Assembly: GCA_001942415.1 (NCBI GenBank)
Contig: MKJX01000174.1
Location: 1-64,000, forward strand
Source of the DNA: Pseudonocardia sp. CNS-139
GTDB taxonomy: Bacteria; Actinomycetota; Actinomycetes; Mycobacteriales; Pseudonocardiaceae
DNA: 64,000 nucleotides
Direction of reading: 5' to 3'
The position numbers and the translations under genes are program-made. The number at the start of each line of letters is the position of its first letter. Position 1 is the stretch's first letter. Of the stretch, positions 52,073-60,130 are shown piece by piece. The notes under the pieces were generated by a model. The model saw only the letters and a list, made by a program, of their open reading frames with translations, had not been told where the DNA came from and did no database searches.

Positions 52073-52569
52073 AGCCGCGACCCGCTCTCGATCAGCCGGC
52101 GGATGGCCGTCGTGGTGAGCACGTTGGCGATGGGCACCTCGACCCGGACGTGCCGCCTCGTGTCCGGCTCCGCGAGCTTGCCCCGGTCGTGCAGCGACAC
52201 GAAGTAGCCGAGGTTGCGCAGCAGCATGCCGGCGCTGATCGGCGCCGTGTACTCGTCGGCGTCCGGCGGGACGATGACGACGAAGAGATACCGCGGCACG
52301 GTGAAGTCGGCACCGGCGAGTTTGTTGAACTGCACCTGGTTCAGTCCGTCGAACACGAGGTGCCCGCCGCGCCACGTGGGCACCGACGTGGTCTTGACCT
52401 GCACCGCGATCTGCGGCGACCAGCCATGGGCGGCATTCGGGACCATGATGCCGAGATCGACGCCGTCGACGTCGACGCTGTAGGTGGAGACAACAAGTCC
52501 GGCGGCGGACGCGAGCACACGCACGTAGTCCTCACCGAACTTTCCCTGGCGGTTGAGTGCGTCGAGCAT
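52057..52569 (-). CDS. DUF4365-domain protein, predicted PD-(D/E)xK-like nuclease fold
   Basis: 170 residues from ATG 52569 with GGAAGG six bases upstream. FGEDYVRVLASAAG, DVDGVDLGIMV and IAVQVKTT give the E...D...QxK pattern of DUF4365, a family predicted to adopt a restriction-endonuclease-like fold; nuclease activity is not proven. First gene of the four-gene operon; intact. A TAGGGT element on the minus strand at 52613-52608 is a possible -10. Upstream is a 158-base gap to the aminotransferase gene. Confidence 0.8.
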   Translation of the reverse strand: MLDALNRQGKFGEDYVRVLASAAGLVVSTYSVDVDGVDLGIMVPNAAHGWSPQIAVQVKTTSVPTWRGGHLVFDGLNQVQFNKLAGADFTVPRYLFVVIVPPDADEYTAPISAGMLLRNLGYFVSLHDRGKLAEPDTRRHVRVEVPIANVLTTTAIRRLIESGSRLCAAI

Positions 52570-52607
52570 TAACGACCTTCCGGGGGAGCAGCGCACCAGG
52601 ACGTAGG

Positions 52608-52613
52608 ACCCTA
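52608..52613 (-). promoter_or_regulatory. Candidate -10 of the four-gene ATPase operon
   Basis: TAGGGT on the minus strand, about 40 bases before ATG 52569; no clear -35. Confidence 0.35.
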
Positions 52614-52727
52614 TTGCGATCCGGCATCGGACGGATAGCGGCCGTTCAGGGCATTACGGATGGGCCTGGCGCGCGCACTCGCGAGAAGTTCGGAATGAGA
52701 CGTAACACGAACGAGTCGGGCGCCGAC

Positions 52728-53885
52728 TCAGCCCGTCGGCGCCCGCACCGCGACGAGCCGCTCGACGGCCGCCGCCAGCACCTCGTCGCGCTTGCAGAAC
52801 GCGAAGCGGACGAGCGGCCGGCCCAGCTCCGGGTCGGCGCAGAACACCGACACCGGCACGGCCGCCACGCCCACCCGCTCGGGCAGGCTCCAGCAGAACT
52901 CGGCGCCGTCCGCGTAGCCCAACGGGCGCACGTCCGTGACCACGAAGTACGTGCCCGCGGTGTCGAACACGGTGAACCCGGCCGAGCGCAGGCCGGCCGA
53001 CAGCAGGTCGCGCTTGCGCTGCAGGTCGGCGGCGAGCTGTCCGTAGAAGGAGTCCGGCAGCGCGAGCGCGGTCGCGATGGCGGGCTGGAACGGGGCGCCG
53101 CTGACGTAGGTCAGGAACTGCTTCACCGCCCGCACCGCGGCCACCAGCTCCGCGGGCCCGTGCACCCAGCCGACCTTCCAGCCGGTCACGGAGAACGTCT
53201 TGCCGACCGACGAGATCGTCAGCGTGCGCTCGGCCATCCCGGGCAGCGTCGCCATCGGGACGTGCGCGCGCCCGTCGTAGACCATGTGCTCGTACACCTC
53301 GTCGGTGACGACCACCGCGCCGTGCTCGGCAGCCAGCTCCCCGATGAAGGTCAGCTGCTCGCGGTCGAACACCGCGCCGGTCGGGTTGTGCGGGGTGTTG
53401 ACGAGCACCACGCGGGTGCGGGCGGAGAACGCGGCCCGCAGCTCGTCGGGGTCGAAGCCGAACGTCGGCGGCCGCAGCGGGACGGGCCGCAGCACGGCCC
53501 CGGCCAGCGCGATCGTCGCGGCGTACGAGTCGTAGTACGGCTGGAACGTCACGACCTCGTCGCCCGGCTCGCACAGCGCGAGCACGGCGGACGCGATCGC
53601 CTCGGTGGCGCCGGTGGTGACCAGCACGGCGTCCGGATCGACCTCCAGCCCGTAGAAGCGGCGCTGGTGCGCGGCGACCGCGGTGCGCAGCTCGGCCACG
53701 CCGACGCCGGGCGGGTACTGGTTGATGCCGGCCCGGATGTTCGCCGCGGCGTCGTCGAGCAGCGACGCCGGCCCGTCGGTGTCGGGGAAGCCCTGCCCGA
53801 GGTTGATCGCCCCGGTGCGGACGGCGAGCGCCGACATCTCGGCGAAGATCGTCGACGTGTGCGGGCGCATCCGCTCGACCAGCAT
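52728..53885 (-). CDS. PLP-dependent class I/II aminotransferase
   Basis: 385-residue intact aminotransferase. INLGQGFPDTDGP near residue 27, INQYPPGVG, NTPHNPTGAV, VVVTDEVYEHMVY and SSVGKTFSVTGWKVGW with the PLP Lys place it in the group containing kynurenine, methionine (YbdL) and N-succinyldiaminopimelate aminotransferases; the amino donor cannot be told. ATG 53885 has TACGGT six bases upstream (leaderless). Divergent from the PNPOx-like gene. Confidence 0.92.
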   Translation of the reverse strand: MLVERMRPHTSTIFAEMSALAVRTGAINLGQGFPDTDGPASLLDDAAANIRAGINQYPPGVGVAELRTAVAAHQRRFYGLEVDPDAVLVTTGATEAIASAVLALCEPGDEVVTFQPYYDSYAATIALAGAVLRPVPLRPPTFGFDPDELRAAFSARTRVVLVNTPHNPTGAVFDREQLTFIGELAAEHGAVVVTDEVYEHMVYDGRAHVPMATLPGMAERTLTISSVGKTFSVTGWKVGWVHGPAELVAAVRAVKQFLTYVSGAPFQPAIATALALPDSFYGQLAADLQRKRDLLSAGLRSAGFTVFDTAGTYFVVTDVRPLGYADGAEFCWSLPERVGVAAVPVSVFCADPELGRPLVRFAFCKRDEVLAAAVERLVAVRAPTG

Positions 53886-53891
53886 GGGGAG

Positions 53892-53897
53892 ACCGTA
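53892..53897 (-). promoter_or_regulatory. -10 of the aminotransferase gene (leaderless)
   Basis: TACGGT on the minus strand, 6 bases before ATG 53885. Confidence 0.6.
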
Positions 53898-53970
53898 CGT
53901 CGCGCGCGCGGGCCGCCGGAGGGGCCTCCACCGGGTGATCTGGTCCGCCCGGATTGTCGGGGTCGTCGGC

Positions 53971-53976
53971 TAGCTT
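53971..53976 (+). promoter_or_regulatory. -10 of the PNPOx-like gene (leaderless)
   Basis: TAGCTT, 7 bases before ATG 53984. Confidence 0.55.
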
Positions 53977-53983
53977 CGGTCGC

Positions 53984-54409
53984 ATGGCGTTGTCCAAGGA
54001 AGAACGCGAGCAGTTCCTCGCCGAGCCGCACATCGCGGCGCTCGCCGTCACCGCCGGTGCCGACCGCGGCCCGCTCGTGGTGCCGATGTGGTACCAGTAC
54101 GCACCCGGCGGCGACGCCTGGGTGCTCACCTCGGTCGGGTCGCGCAAGGCGGAGGCCATCGAGGCCGCGGGCCGGTTCACACTGATGGTGGAGCGGGTGG
54201 AGCCGACCATCCGCTACGTCTCGGTGGAGGGCCCGGTGGTCAGCAAGAGGCCGGGCACCGAGGAGGTGCTGCGCGAGCTGAGCGCGCGGTACCTCCCGGC
54301 CGAGGCGGTCCCCGGCTACGTCGCGATGGCCCTGGCGGAGCACGGCGAGCAGGTCGTCTACACGCTGCGCCCGCAGCGCTGGGTGTCCTCCGACCTCGGC
54401 ACGGTCTGA
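53984..54409 (+). CDS. Pyridoxamine-5'-phosphate-oxidase-fold protein (FMN/F420-binding)
   Basis: 141-residue split-barrel protein. FLAEPHIAALAVTA, GPLVVPMWYQY and TSVGSRKAEAIEAAGRFTLMVE fit the actinobacterial PNPOx-like family, many members of which bind F420 or FMN rather than acting on pyridoxamine. The substrate is unknown. Leaderless start at ATG 53984. Convergent with the next regulator. Intact. Confidence 0.87.
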   Translation: MALSKEEREQFLAEPHIAALAVTAGADRGPLVVPMWYQYAPGGDAWVLTSVGSRKAEAIEAAGRFTLMVERVEPTIRYVSVEGPVVSKRPGTEEVLRELSARYLPAEAVPGYVAMALAEHGEQVVYTLRPQRWVSSDLGTV

Positions 54410-54446
54410 CTCGGAGAGCGCTGGGGAAACCTGGCTGCTCGGTCCT

Positions 54447-55109
54447 TCAGGTCGTCGGATCGCCGGAGGGCGACGGGTCGGCGACCGCGAGCAGCAACCG
54501 CTCGATGGCCGACAGGTCTCCGACGACGGCGATGCTGCCGTCCGAGCAGGCGCGCTCGAGTGTGGCGGGATCGGCGAAGAGGGCGCTGAGCGTCTTGGGC
54601 TCTGCCCGGAGTGAAACGGCGGCCGTTGCGGGTTCACCGGCCTGCACCTGAGCCCGTCCGGACGCCAGGTGGACCGTCCAGACCCGACCGTCGAGCTCGA
54701 GGCGGCAAGTCGTCGGCGGCGCCGTGGGGTCCGGGCGAGCGGCGCGTTGCAGGAAGATCAGCACGGAGGTGGCGCTGAGTGCGCTCGGCGGCGAGGGTTG
54801 CGGGGCGTCCATCCCCCAGTCGCCCAGAGCCAGCAGGATCGGTTCCAGCTCCCGACCCCACTCGGTCAGTTCGTACACCCGCGAGCCCTCCGTGGCCGCC
54901 GGCCGGCGGATCACGCCCCTGTGCTCGAGCTCTCGGAGTCGGTCTGCCAGCAGGTTCGAGCTGATGTGGGGCAGAGCACGCCGCAGCTCCGAGAAGCGTT
55001 GAGGCACCAGGAGCAGCTCGCGGACGACCAGCATGGCCCAGCGTTCCCCGACGACGTCGAGTGCCCGCGCGATCGCACACGAGTCCCGATAGCTACGGCT
55101 GGTTGGCAT
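54447..55109 (-). CDS. HxlR-family regulator with SCP2-like C-terminal domain
   Basis: 220-residue protein. The N-terminal HxlR winged helix is CAIARALDVVGERWAMLVVRELL and FSELRRALPHISSNLLADRLREL (in parts). The C-terminal 90 residues (LELDGRVWTVHLASG, DPATLERACSDGSIAVVGD) resemble an SCP2 sterol-carrier/ligand-binding domain, so a hydrophobic ligand may be sensed. ATG 55109 has AGGAGG upstream. Divergent from the SDR gene, which is its likely target. Intact. Confidence 0.85.
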   Translation of the reverse strand: MPTSRSYRDSCAIARALDVVGERWAMLVVRELLLVPQRFSELRRALPHISSNLLADRLRELEHRGVIRRPAATEGSRVYELTEWGRELEPILLALGDWGMDAPQPSPPSALSATSVLIFLQRAARPDPTAPPTTCRLELDGRVWTVHLASGRAQVQAGEPATAAVSLRAEPKTLSALFADPATLERACSDGSIAVVGDLSAIERLLLAVADPSPSGDPTT

Positions 55110-55155
55110 GGCCGCCCTCCTCGTCCAGCTGGTCTGAAGCTACCACAGCTTTCGA

Positions 55156-55168
55156 TTGTTAATCACAA
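55156..55168. promoter_or_regulatory. Candidate operator between HxlR and SDR genes
   Basis: TTGT-TAATC-ACAA dyad in an unusually AT-rich stretch just upstream of the SDR promoter -35. Confidence 0.4.
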
Positions 55169-55178
55169 CCTCATGCAG

Positions 55179-55208
55179 TTGACTTTCACCACCAGCAGTT
55201 CCTACCCT
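55179..55208 (+). promoter_or_regulatory. Promoter of the SDR gene
   Basis: TTGACT (55179-55184), 18-bp spacer, TACCCT (55203-55208). One of the few -35/-10 pairs in the window near consensus. Confidence 0.65.
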
Positions 55209-55276
55209 CGGCGGCGGAGGACGTGGCCCCCCGAGCCTGCGCAGTCAGTCAAGAACCGATCACCTGGAGGACCTGC

Positions 55277-56086
55277 ATGAGTGCCTTGCTGCTCGAGAAC
55301 AAGAACGCTGTGATCTATGGCGGCGGGGGCGCCATCGGCGGCGCCGTCGCGCGGGTGTTCGCCCGGGAGGGTGCGAGGGTGTTCATCGCCGGGCGGACGG
55401 AGGCGAAGCTCGACGCCGTTGCGAGTGACATCGCCGCCACGGGCGGGAAGGTCGAGACCTCCCGGGTCGACGTTCTCGATGAGAAAGCGGTCGAGGAGCA
55501 CGCCGATGCGATCGCGGAGACCGCGGGCGGCATCGACATCGCCCTCAACGCCGTGAGCGTCATGCACGACCAGGGGACCCTGCTGGCAGACCTCTCGCTG
55601 GCGGAGTTCATGCGGCCGATCGACGGGTTTCTGCGGACGCTGTTCATCACCAGCAAGGCAGTGGCCCGGCACATGGGCCGTGAGCGTCCCGGCGTCGTCC
55701 TGGTCCTGTCCGAGCCGGGTGCCAGACTGGCGATCGGTGGCATCCTGGGGCACGGCGTGAGCGCGGCCGGCAAGGAGGCGTTCTCCCGGCTCCTGGCAGC
55801 GGAGCTGGCACCCGACAACATCCGGGTCGTCAACATCCGCCCGCACGCGGTCGTCGACGCACCGGCGGCGGGTTCCTACACCAAGGACCTCTTCACGCAG
55901 TCGGCGGCGGCGGGTGGGCAGTCGGTCCAGGAGTTCCTCGAGGAAGGACTGGCGCAGGGAACGCTCCTGAAGAGGCTCCCCACGCTCTCCGAGATCGCGG
56001 AGACTGCGGCATTCCTGGCTTCGGATCGCGCTGGAGCCATGACCGGAACGGTCGCCAATCTGTCCGGCGGCGCACTCGTGGACTGA
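55277..56086 (+). CDS. Short-chain dehydrogenase/reductase
   Basis: 269-residue SDR. The nucleotide loop is GGGGAIGGAVARVF, an unusual form of TGxxxGIG; NAVSV replaces NNAG. Where YxxxK is expected the segment is GHGVSAAGKEAFSR, so the catalytic Tyr is missing while the Lys is present; it may therefore be non-catalytic or use another residue. It is closest to enoyl-ACP-reductase-like or divergent SDRs. ATG 55277 has GGAGG six bases upstream. Probably controlled by the divergent HxlR. Intact. Confidence 0.85.
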   Translation: MSALLLENKNAVIYGGGGAIGGAVARVFAREGARVFIAGRTEAKLDAVASDIAATGGKVETSRVDVLDEKAVEEHADAIAETAGGIDIALNAVSVMHDQGTLLADLSLAEFMRPIDGFLRTLFITSKAVARHMGRERPGVVLVLSEPGARLAIGGILGHGVSAAGKEAFSRLLAAELAPDNIRVVNIRPHAVVDAPAAGSYTKDLFTQSAAAGGQSVQEFLEEGLAQGTLLKRLPTLSEIAETAAFLASDRAGAMTGTVANLSGGALVD

Positions 56087-56163
56087 GTTGCGGTCCGACC
56101 TTGATCGCCCGCCGAGGAGACTCGGGCCGGCGTGGAGTGGATCTCGGTCGCGAAAGGGAAGAA

Positions 56164-56184
56164 GGACGTCTGAACCAGACGTCC
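56164..56184. terminator. Bidirectional terminator
   Basis: Perfect 9-bp arms GGACGTCTG and CAGACGTCC around AAC, between the convergent stops at 56086 and 56211. Confidence 0.65.
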
Positions 56185-56210
56185 ACGATGGTCACCGGGT
56201 GGCACCCGAC

Positions 56211-57202
56211 TCACCAGCCCCGCATGTCCACGGCCCACGTCTCCACCACCGTGGTGCCGTCCACCACGTGCATCCGCTCGTGCAGCGCCACGGTCGGGTC
56301 GACGTGGGCGGGCACCACCCGCACCCGGTCGCCGATGCGCACCGGCTCCTGCACGGCGAACGTCGAGTGCTCGTCGGAGGTCTTCAGCACGGTCGCGCCG
56401 GCGATCGAGGGGAGGCCGTGGTCCATGCCGAGCGCCTTGAGCCCCACGTCCACCACGGCGTGGTCACGACCCCGGGAGATCACCGTGCCCAGCACGAAGA
56501 TCGCCTGGCCGAACGGGTGCCCGAGCCGCGTGTACGCCGTGTCCATCAGGGGGTACGAGCCCGCCTGGATCTCGGTGGCCCACGTGTTGTCGAGGTGCGT
56601 ACCGGTGCCGCCGGCGCTGACCACGTCGCCGCCCACGTCCGCCGCGGCCTGCGTCAGCAGTGCCATGGCTCGGCGGTCCGGCGGGCGCGGTCGGCCGCGT
56701 CCACCACCCCCTGGAGGTGCCCCTCGTAGCCCATCACCCCACGCACCACGAGCCCGGCCGCGCGGGCCGCGGCGGCCAGTGCGCCCGCGTCCTCCGGCGC
56801 GCAGCCGCAGCGGCGCTGGCCCACGTCGACGTCGACGAGCACCTCGCGCACCCCGCCGGACACGGCCGCGGCCACCGTCTCGGCCGAGTCGACGGCCACG
56901 GTCACCCGCGCACCGTCGCGCACGAGCGCCCCGAGCCGCCGGGCGTCCAGCACCTCGTTGGCGAGCAGCAGGTCGGCGCCGAGCCCGGCCGCGGCCATCA
57001 CCTCGCACTCGCGCACGGTCGCGCAGGTGAACCCGGTGTGCCCGTTGGCGTGCTGGCGGCGGGCGAGCGCGGTGGTCTTGTGCGCCTTGACGTGCGGGCG
57101 CAGCCGCGGCCCGGGCAGCGCGGCGCTCATCGTGTCGAGGTTGGCCTCCAGCACCGAGCGATCGACGATCAGCGCGGGCGTGGTCAGCTCGTCGGTGCGC
57201 AC
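56211..57202 (-). CDS. D-threonine aldolase-like (alanine racemase fold type III) enzyme
   Basis: About 330 residues. The PLP-barrel start PALIVDRSVLEANLDTM, the PLP-Lys region LRPHVKAHKTTALARRQ, VDVDVGQRRCG and GYEGHL match DSD1/D-threonine-aldolase proteins; the C-terminal VPAHVDPTVALH carries the metal-binding His and Asp. These enzymes cleave beta-hydroxy D-amino acids with PLP and a divalent metal. GTG 57202 has TAGCGT seven bases upstream (leaderless). One base is missing near 56665. Divergent from the glutamine-synthetase-family gene. Confidence 0.87.
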
Positions 57203-57209
57203 GGGACGG

Positions 57210-57215
57210 ACGCTA
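57210..57215 (-). promoter_or_regulatory. -10 of the aldolase-like gene (leaderless)
   Basis: TAGCGT on the minus strand, 7 bases before GTG 57202. Confidence 0.55.
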
Positions 57216-57278
57216 CGGGGGTGCGGCCGGCCCGCCACGAGTGGACCGACGGGACCCGGCAGGGCCATCCTGGCGGCC

Positions 57279-58638
57279 GTGGCACCGCGGAACGTGAAGA
57301 GCCTGACCTGGGAACTCGGCGAATCGGGTGTCGCGGGCGTGACGATCGGATGGGCCGACAACAACGGCATCCCGCGCTCGCGCACGGTGCCGATCGCGGC
57401 GCTGCCCCGGGTGGCGGAGATCGGCGTCGGCGTCACGACGCTGTTCGCAGTGTTCGACAGCTCCGACGCGATCACGTTCGCGCACGAGGGTCTCGCCACG
57501 CCGTCCGGCGACGTGCGGCTGATCCCGCTGACGGCGAGCCTGGTGCGGCTGGCCGGGCAGCCGGCGCTCGCGTGGGCACCGGGCCGGCTCGTCCAGGCTG
57601 ACGGGCGACCCTGGCCCTACGACCAGCGCGGGGTGCTGGAGCGGCAGGTCGAGGCGCTGGCCGCGGAGGGGCTGACCGCCCGCGTCGGCTACGAGCTGGA
57701 GTTCGCCGTCTTCCGCGACGACCCCGCCCGCCCGGACGCCCTGCTCCCGGCCCACCCCGGTCCGGCGTACAGCCCGCACGCGCTCGTGCCGCTCGACGGG
57801 TTCGTCACCGACGTCCTGCGCGACTTCACGGCCAACGGCCTGGAGGTGGGCCAGCTGCACGCCGAGTACGGCCCGGCGCAGATGGAGCTCTCGCTCGCCG
57901 CGACCGACCCCGTCACCGCGGCCGACCGGCAGCTGCTCGCCCGCCAGACGCTGCACGGTGCCGCCCGCCGGCACGGGCTGCGGCTGAGCTTCGCCCCGCT
58001 CCCGGCGCTCACCACGGCGGGCAACGGGTGGCACATCCACACGTCGCTGTGGCGGGAGGCCGCAACCTGCTGGCCGGCACCCCGGACGGGCCCGGCCCGG
58101 AGGCGCCGCGTACGTCGCGGGGCTGCTGCGCGACCTGCCCGCGGTGGCCGCGGTGACGGCCCCGAGCCTCGGCTCGCTGGCCCGGCTGCGGCCGGGCTAC
58201 TTCGCCGGCGCGTACACGTTCTGGGGCGTGGAGAACCGCGAGGCGCCGCTGCGGTACGTGCCGGGCTCGGCGCTGCTCGGCGACGGCCACGCGAACGTCG
58301 AGCTCAAGACGTCGGACGCGGCGGCGAACCCGTACCTCGCGCTGGCGGTGCTGCTCGCGGCGGGCGCGGCCGGGGTGGCCGACGGCCTGGCGCCGCCGCC
58401 CGCCCTGCAGTCCGACCCCGGGGCGTGGAGCGGCGAGGAGCGGGCCGCGCGCGGCGTGCACCCGCTGCCGTCGACCCCGGCCGAGCAGGAGGCCGCGCTC
58501 ACCGGCAACCCGCGGATCGCGGGTGTGCTCGGCGACGCGCTGCTGGGCGCGTTCCTCGCCGTCCGGCGGTCGGACGCGGCGGCCGCGCAGGGCCGTCCGA
58601 TGGACGAGGTGCTGGCGGCGCTGCGCTTCCGCTACTGA
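57279..58638 (+). CDS. Glutamine synthetase family protein
   Basis: About 453 residues. The beta-grasp N-domain (GVTIGWADNNGIPRSRTVP) is followed by the catalytic domain with YELEFAVF (metal Glu pair), AEYGPAQMELS, GNGWHIHTSL (His), ENREAPLRY (Arg) and LKTSDAAANPYLALAVLLAAG. It lacks an obvious adenylylation loop and is shorter than GlnA1, so it more likely ligates ammonia or an amine to glutamate or an analogue (GlnA3/4 or PuuA-like) than being the main glutamine synthetase. Missing bases near 58062 and 58110. GTG 57279 follows CATCCT by seven bases. Intergenic dyad follows. Confidence 0.87.
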
Positions 58639-58667
58639 CCCCGACCGACCCCGGTGATCTGGAACAC

Positions 58668-58690
58668 AATCTTCCACTTAGGGGAAGATT
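58668..58690. promoter_or_regulatory. AT-rich inverted repeat upstream of the Bcr/CflA gene
   Basis: AATCTTCC (58668-58675) and GGAAGATT (58683-58690), perfect 8-bp arms with a 7-nt loop. Could be an operator for the exporter gene or the terminator of the preceding one; no regulator is adjacent. Confidence 0.5.
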
Positions 58691-58718
58691 CGGGCCGGTG
58701 TGTCGTCTTGATCGATCA

Positions 58719-60008
58719 GTGACTTCGACTCCCGACAGTGCCCCGGCAGACGTGGCGGGGACCCGGGGGGACCGCCTCCGGCTCGTCCTGATCCTGGGCG
58801 CCCTCATCGCGCTGGGCCCGCTCACGATCGACATGTACCTCCCGGCACTGCCGACGATCACGCACGAGCTGCTGACCACCGAGGCGACCGTCCAGCTCAC
58901 GCTGACCGGCACGCTGCTCGGTCTCGGGCTGGGCCAGCTCGTCATCGGCCCGCTGTCGGACCGGCTCGGCCGCCGCCGCCCGCTCTTCGCCGGCACCGCC
59001 GTCCACATCCTGGCGTCGGCGCTGGTCATCGTCGCGCCGAACGTGGCCGTGCTCGGCGGCCTGCGTCTGCTGCAGGGCCTCGGCGCCGCCGCCGGCGCCG
59101 TGATCGCGATGGCGATCGTGCGCGACCTCTACACCGGCCGCGCCGCGGCGACCCTGCTCTCCCGGCTCATCCTCGTGATGGGCGCGGCGCCGGTGATCGC
59201 GCCGACGCTCGGCGGCTACGTGCTGAGCTTCACGTCGTGGCGCGGGGTGTTCGCCGTGCTCGCCGTCTACGGCCTGATCCTGCTGCCGCTCGCGGCCCGC
59301 TTCCTCCCCGAGACGCTCCCGCCCGCGCGCCGCGTCAGCTCCGGCGTGGTCGGCACGCTGCGCACCTACGGGCAGCTGCTGCGCGACCGCACGTTCCTGG
59401 GCCTGGTGCTGGTCGCCGGGCTCGCCATGTCGGCCGTGATGGGTTACGTGGCCGGCGCGTCGTTCGTCTTCCAGGAGCAGTTCGGCCTCAACCAGCAGCA
59501 GTTCGGGCTGGTCTTCGGCAGCGGGGCGATCTGGCTGATCGCCGCCACCCAGCTCAACCCGGTGCTGCTGCGCCGCTTCGAGCCGCGTCAGCTCCTGGTC
59601 TTCGCGGTGACGACGGGCGCGGCCGCGGGCGTGCTGATGGCGCTGCTCGCGCTGGGCGGCGTCGGCGGCATCCTCGGGCTGCTGCTGCCGCTGTGGCTGG
59701 TGCTCTTCACCGTCGGCATCGCGATGCCCAACGCGCCCGCCGTGGCGCTGGCCCGGCACGGACGCACCGCCGGGACCGCCGCCGCGCTGCTCGGCGCCGT
59801 GCAGTTCGGCGTCGGCGCGATCGTGTCGCCGATGGTCGGCGTGCTCGGCAACAGCTCGCTCGCGATGTCCACCGTCGTGGCGAGCGGCCTGGTGCTCGCG
59901 CTGCTGGTGCTCACGCTGGTCGTGCAGCCCTGGCGGCTGGACGACGTCGAGCCGCGGGCGGCGGTCGCCGACGGGGACGCCGTCCCGGTCCCCGCGGCCG
60001 GCCACTGA
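58719..60008 (+). CDS. Bcr/CflA-family MFS drug exporter
   Basis: 429-residue intact exporter with 12 membrane helices. LGPLTIDMYLPALPTI in helix one, GPLSDRLGRRRPL (motif A) and RLLQGLGAAAGAVIAMAIVRD (read in parts) are hallmarks of Bcr/CflA (chloramphenicol, bicyclomycin) drug:proton antiporters. GTG 58719 is the start. A strong hairpin follows. Substrate unknown. Confidence 0.92.
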   Translation: MTSTPDSAPADVAGTRGDRLRLVLILGALIALGPLTIDMYLPALPTITHELLTTEATVQLTLTGTLLGLGLGQLVIGPLSDRLGRRRPLFAGTAVHILASALVIVAPNVAVLGGLRLLQGLGAAAGAVIAMAIVRDLYTGRAAATLLSRLILVMGAAPVIAPTLGGYVLSFTSWRGVFAVLAVYGLILLPLAARFLPETLPPARRVSSGVVGTLRTYGQLLRDRTFLGLVLVAGLAMSAVMGYVAGASFVFQEQFGLNQQQFGLVFGSGAIWLIAATQLNPVLLRRFEPRQLLVFAVTTGAAAGVLMALLALGGVGGILGLLLPLWLVLFTVGIAMPNAPAVALARHGRTAGTAAALLGAVQFGVGAIVSPMVGVLGNSSLAMSTVVASGLVLALLVLTLVVQPWRLDDVEPRAAVADGDAVPVPAAGH

Positions 60009-60033
60009 CCCGTCCCGATCACGGACCCCCGAT

Positions 60034-60086
60034 TGCAGCAAAGCCACCCCCACGCAGCGCCGTTGCGGGAGGGTGGCTTTGCTGCA
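60034..60086 (+). terminator. 16-bp stem terminator with AAAGCCAC core
   Basis: Perfect arms TGCAGCAAAGCCACCC (60034-60049) and GGGTGGCTTTGCTGCA (60071-60086) with a 21-nt loop, after the Bcr/CflA stop. Shares the AAGCCAC...GTGGCTTT core with the hairpin at 26791-26835. Confidence 0.75.
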
Positions 60087-60130
60087 TCCGCCATGATGTC
60101 GACACACAGGCGACAAAGGCGGAGGTCCGG

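Noticed and set aside
47225-52569. Classical HerA-NurA repair operon or phosphorothioate (Dnd/Dpt) restriction cluster
   Set aside because: No NurA, Mre11/Rad50-like or Dnd modification genes are visible in or next to the operon.
56958-60008. Apparent 1016-residue fusion of glutamine synthetase and MFS exporter
   Set aside because: The middle 190 residues are out-of-frame Arg-rich sequence; the true synthetase ends at 58638 and the exporter starts at 58719.
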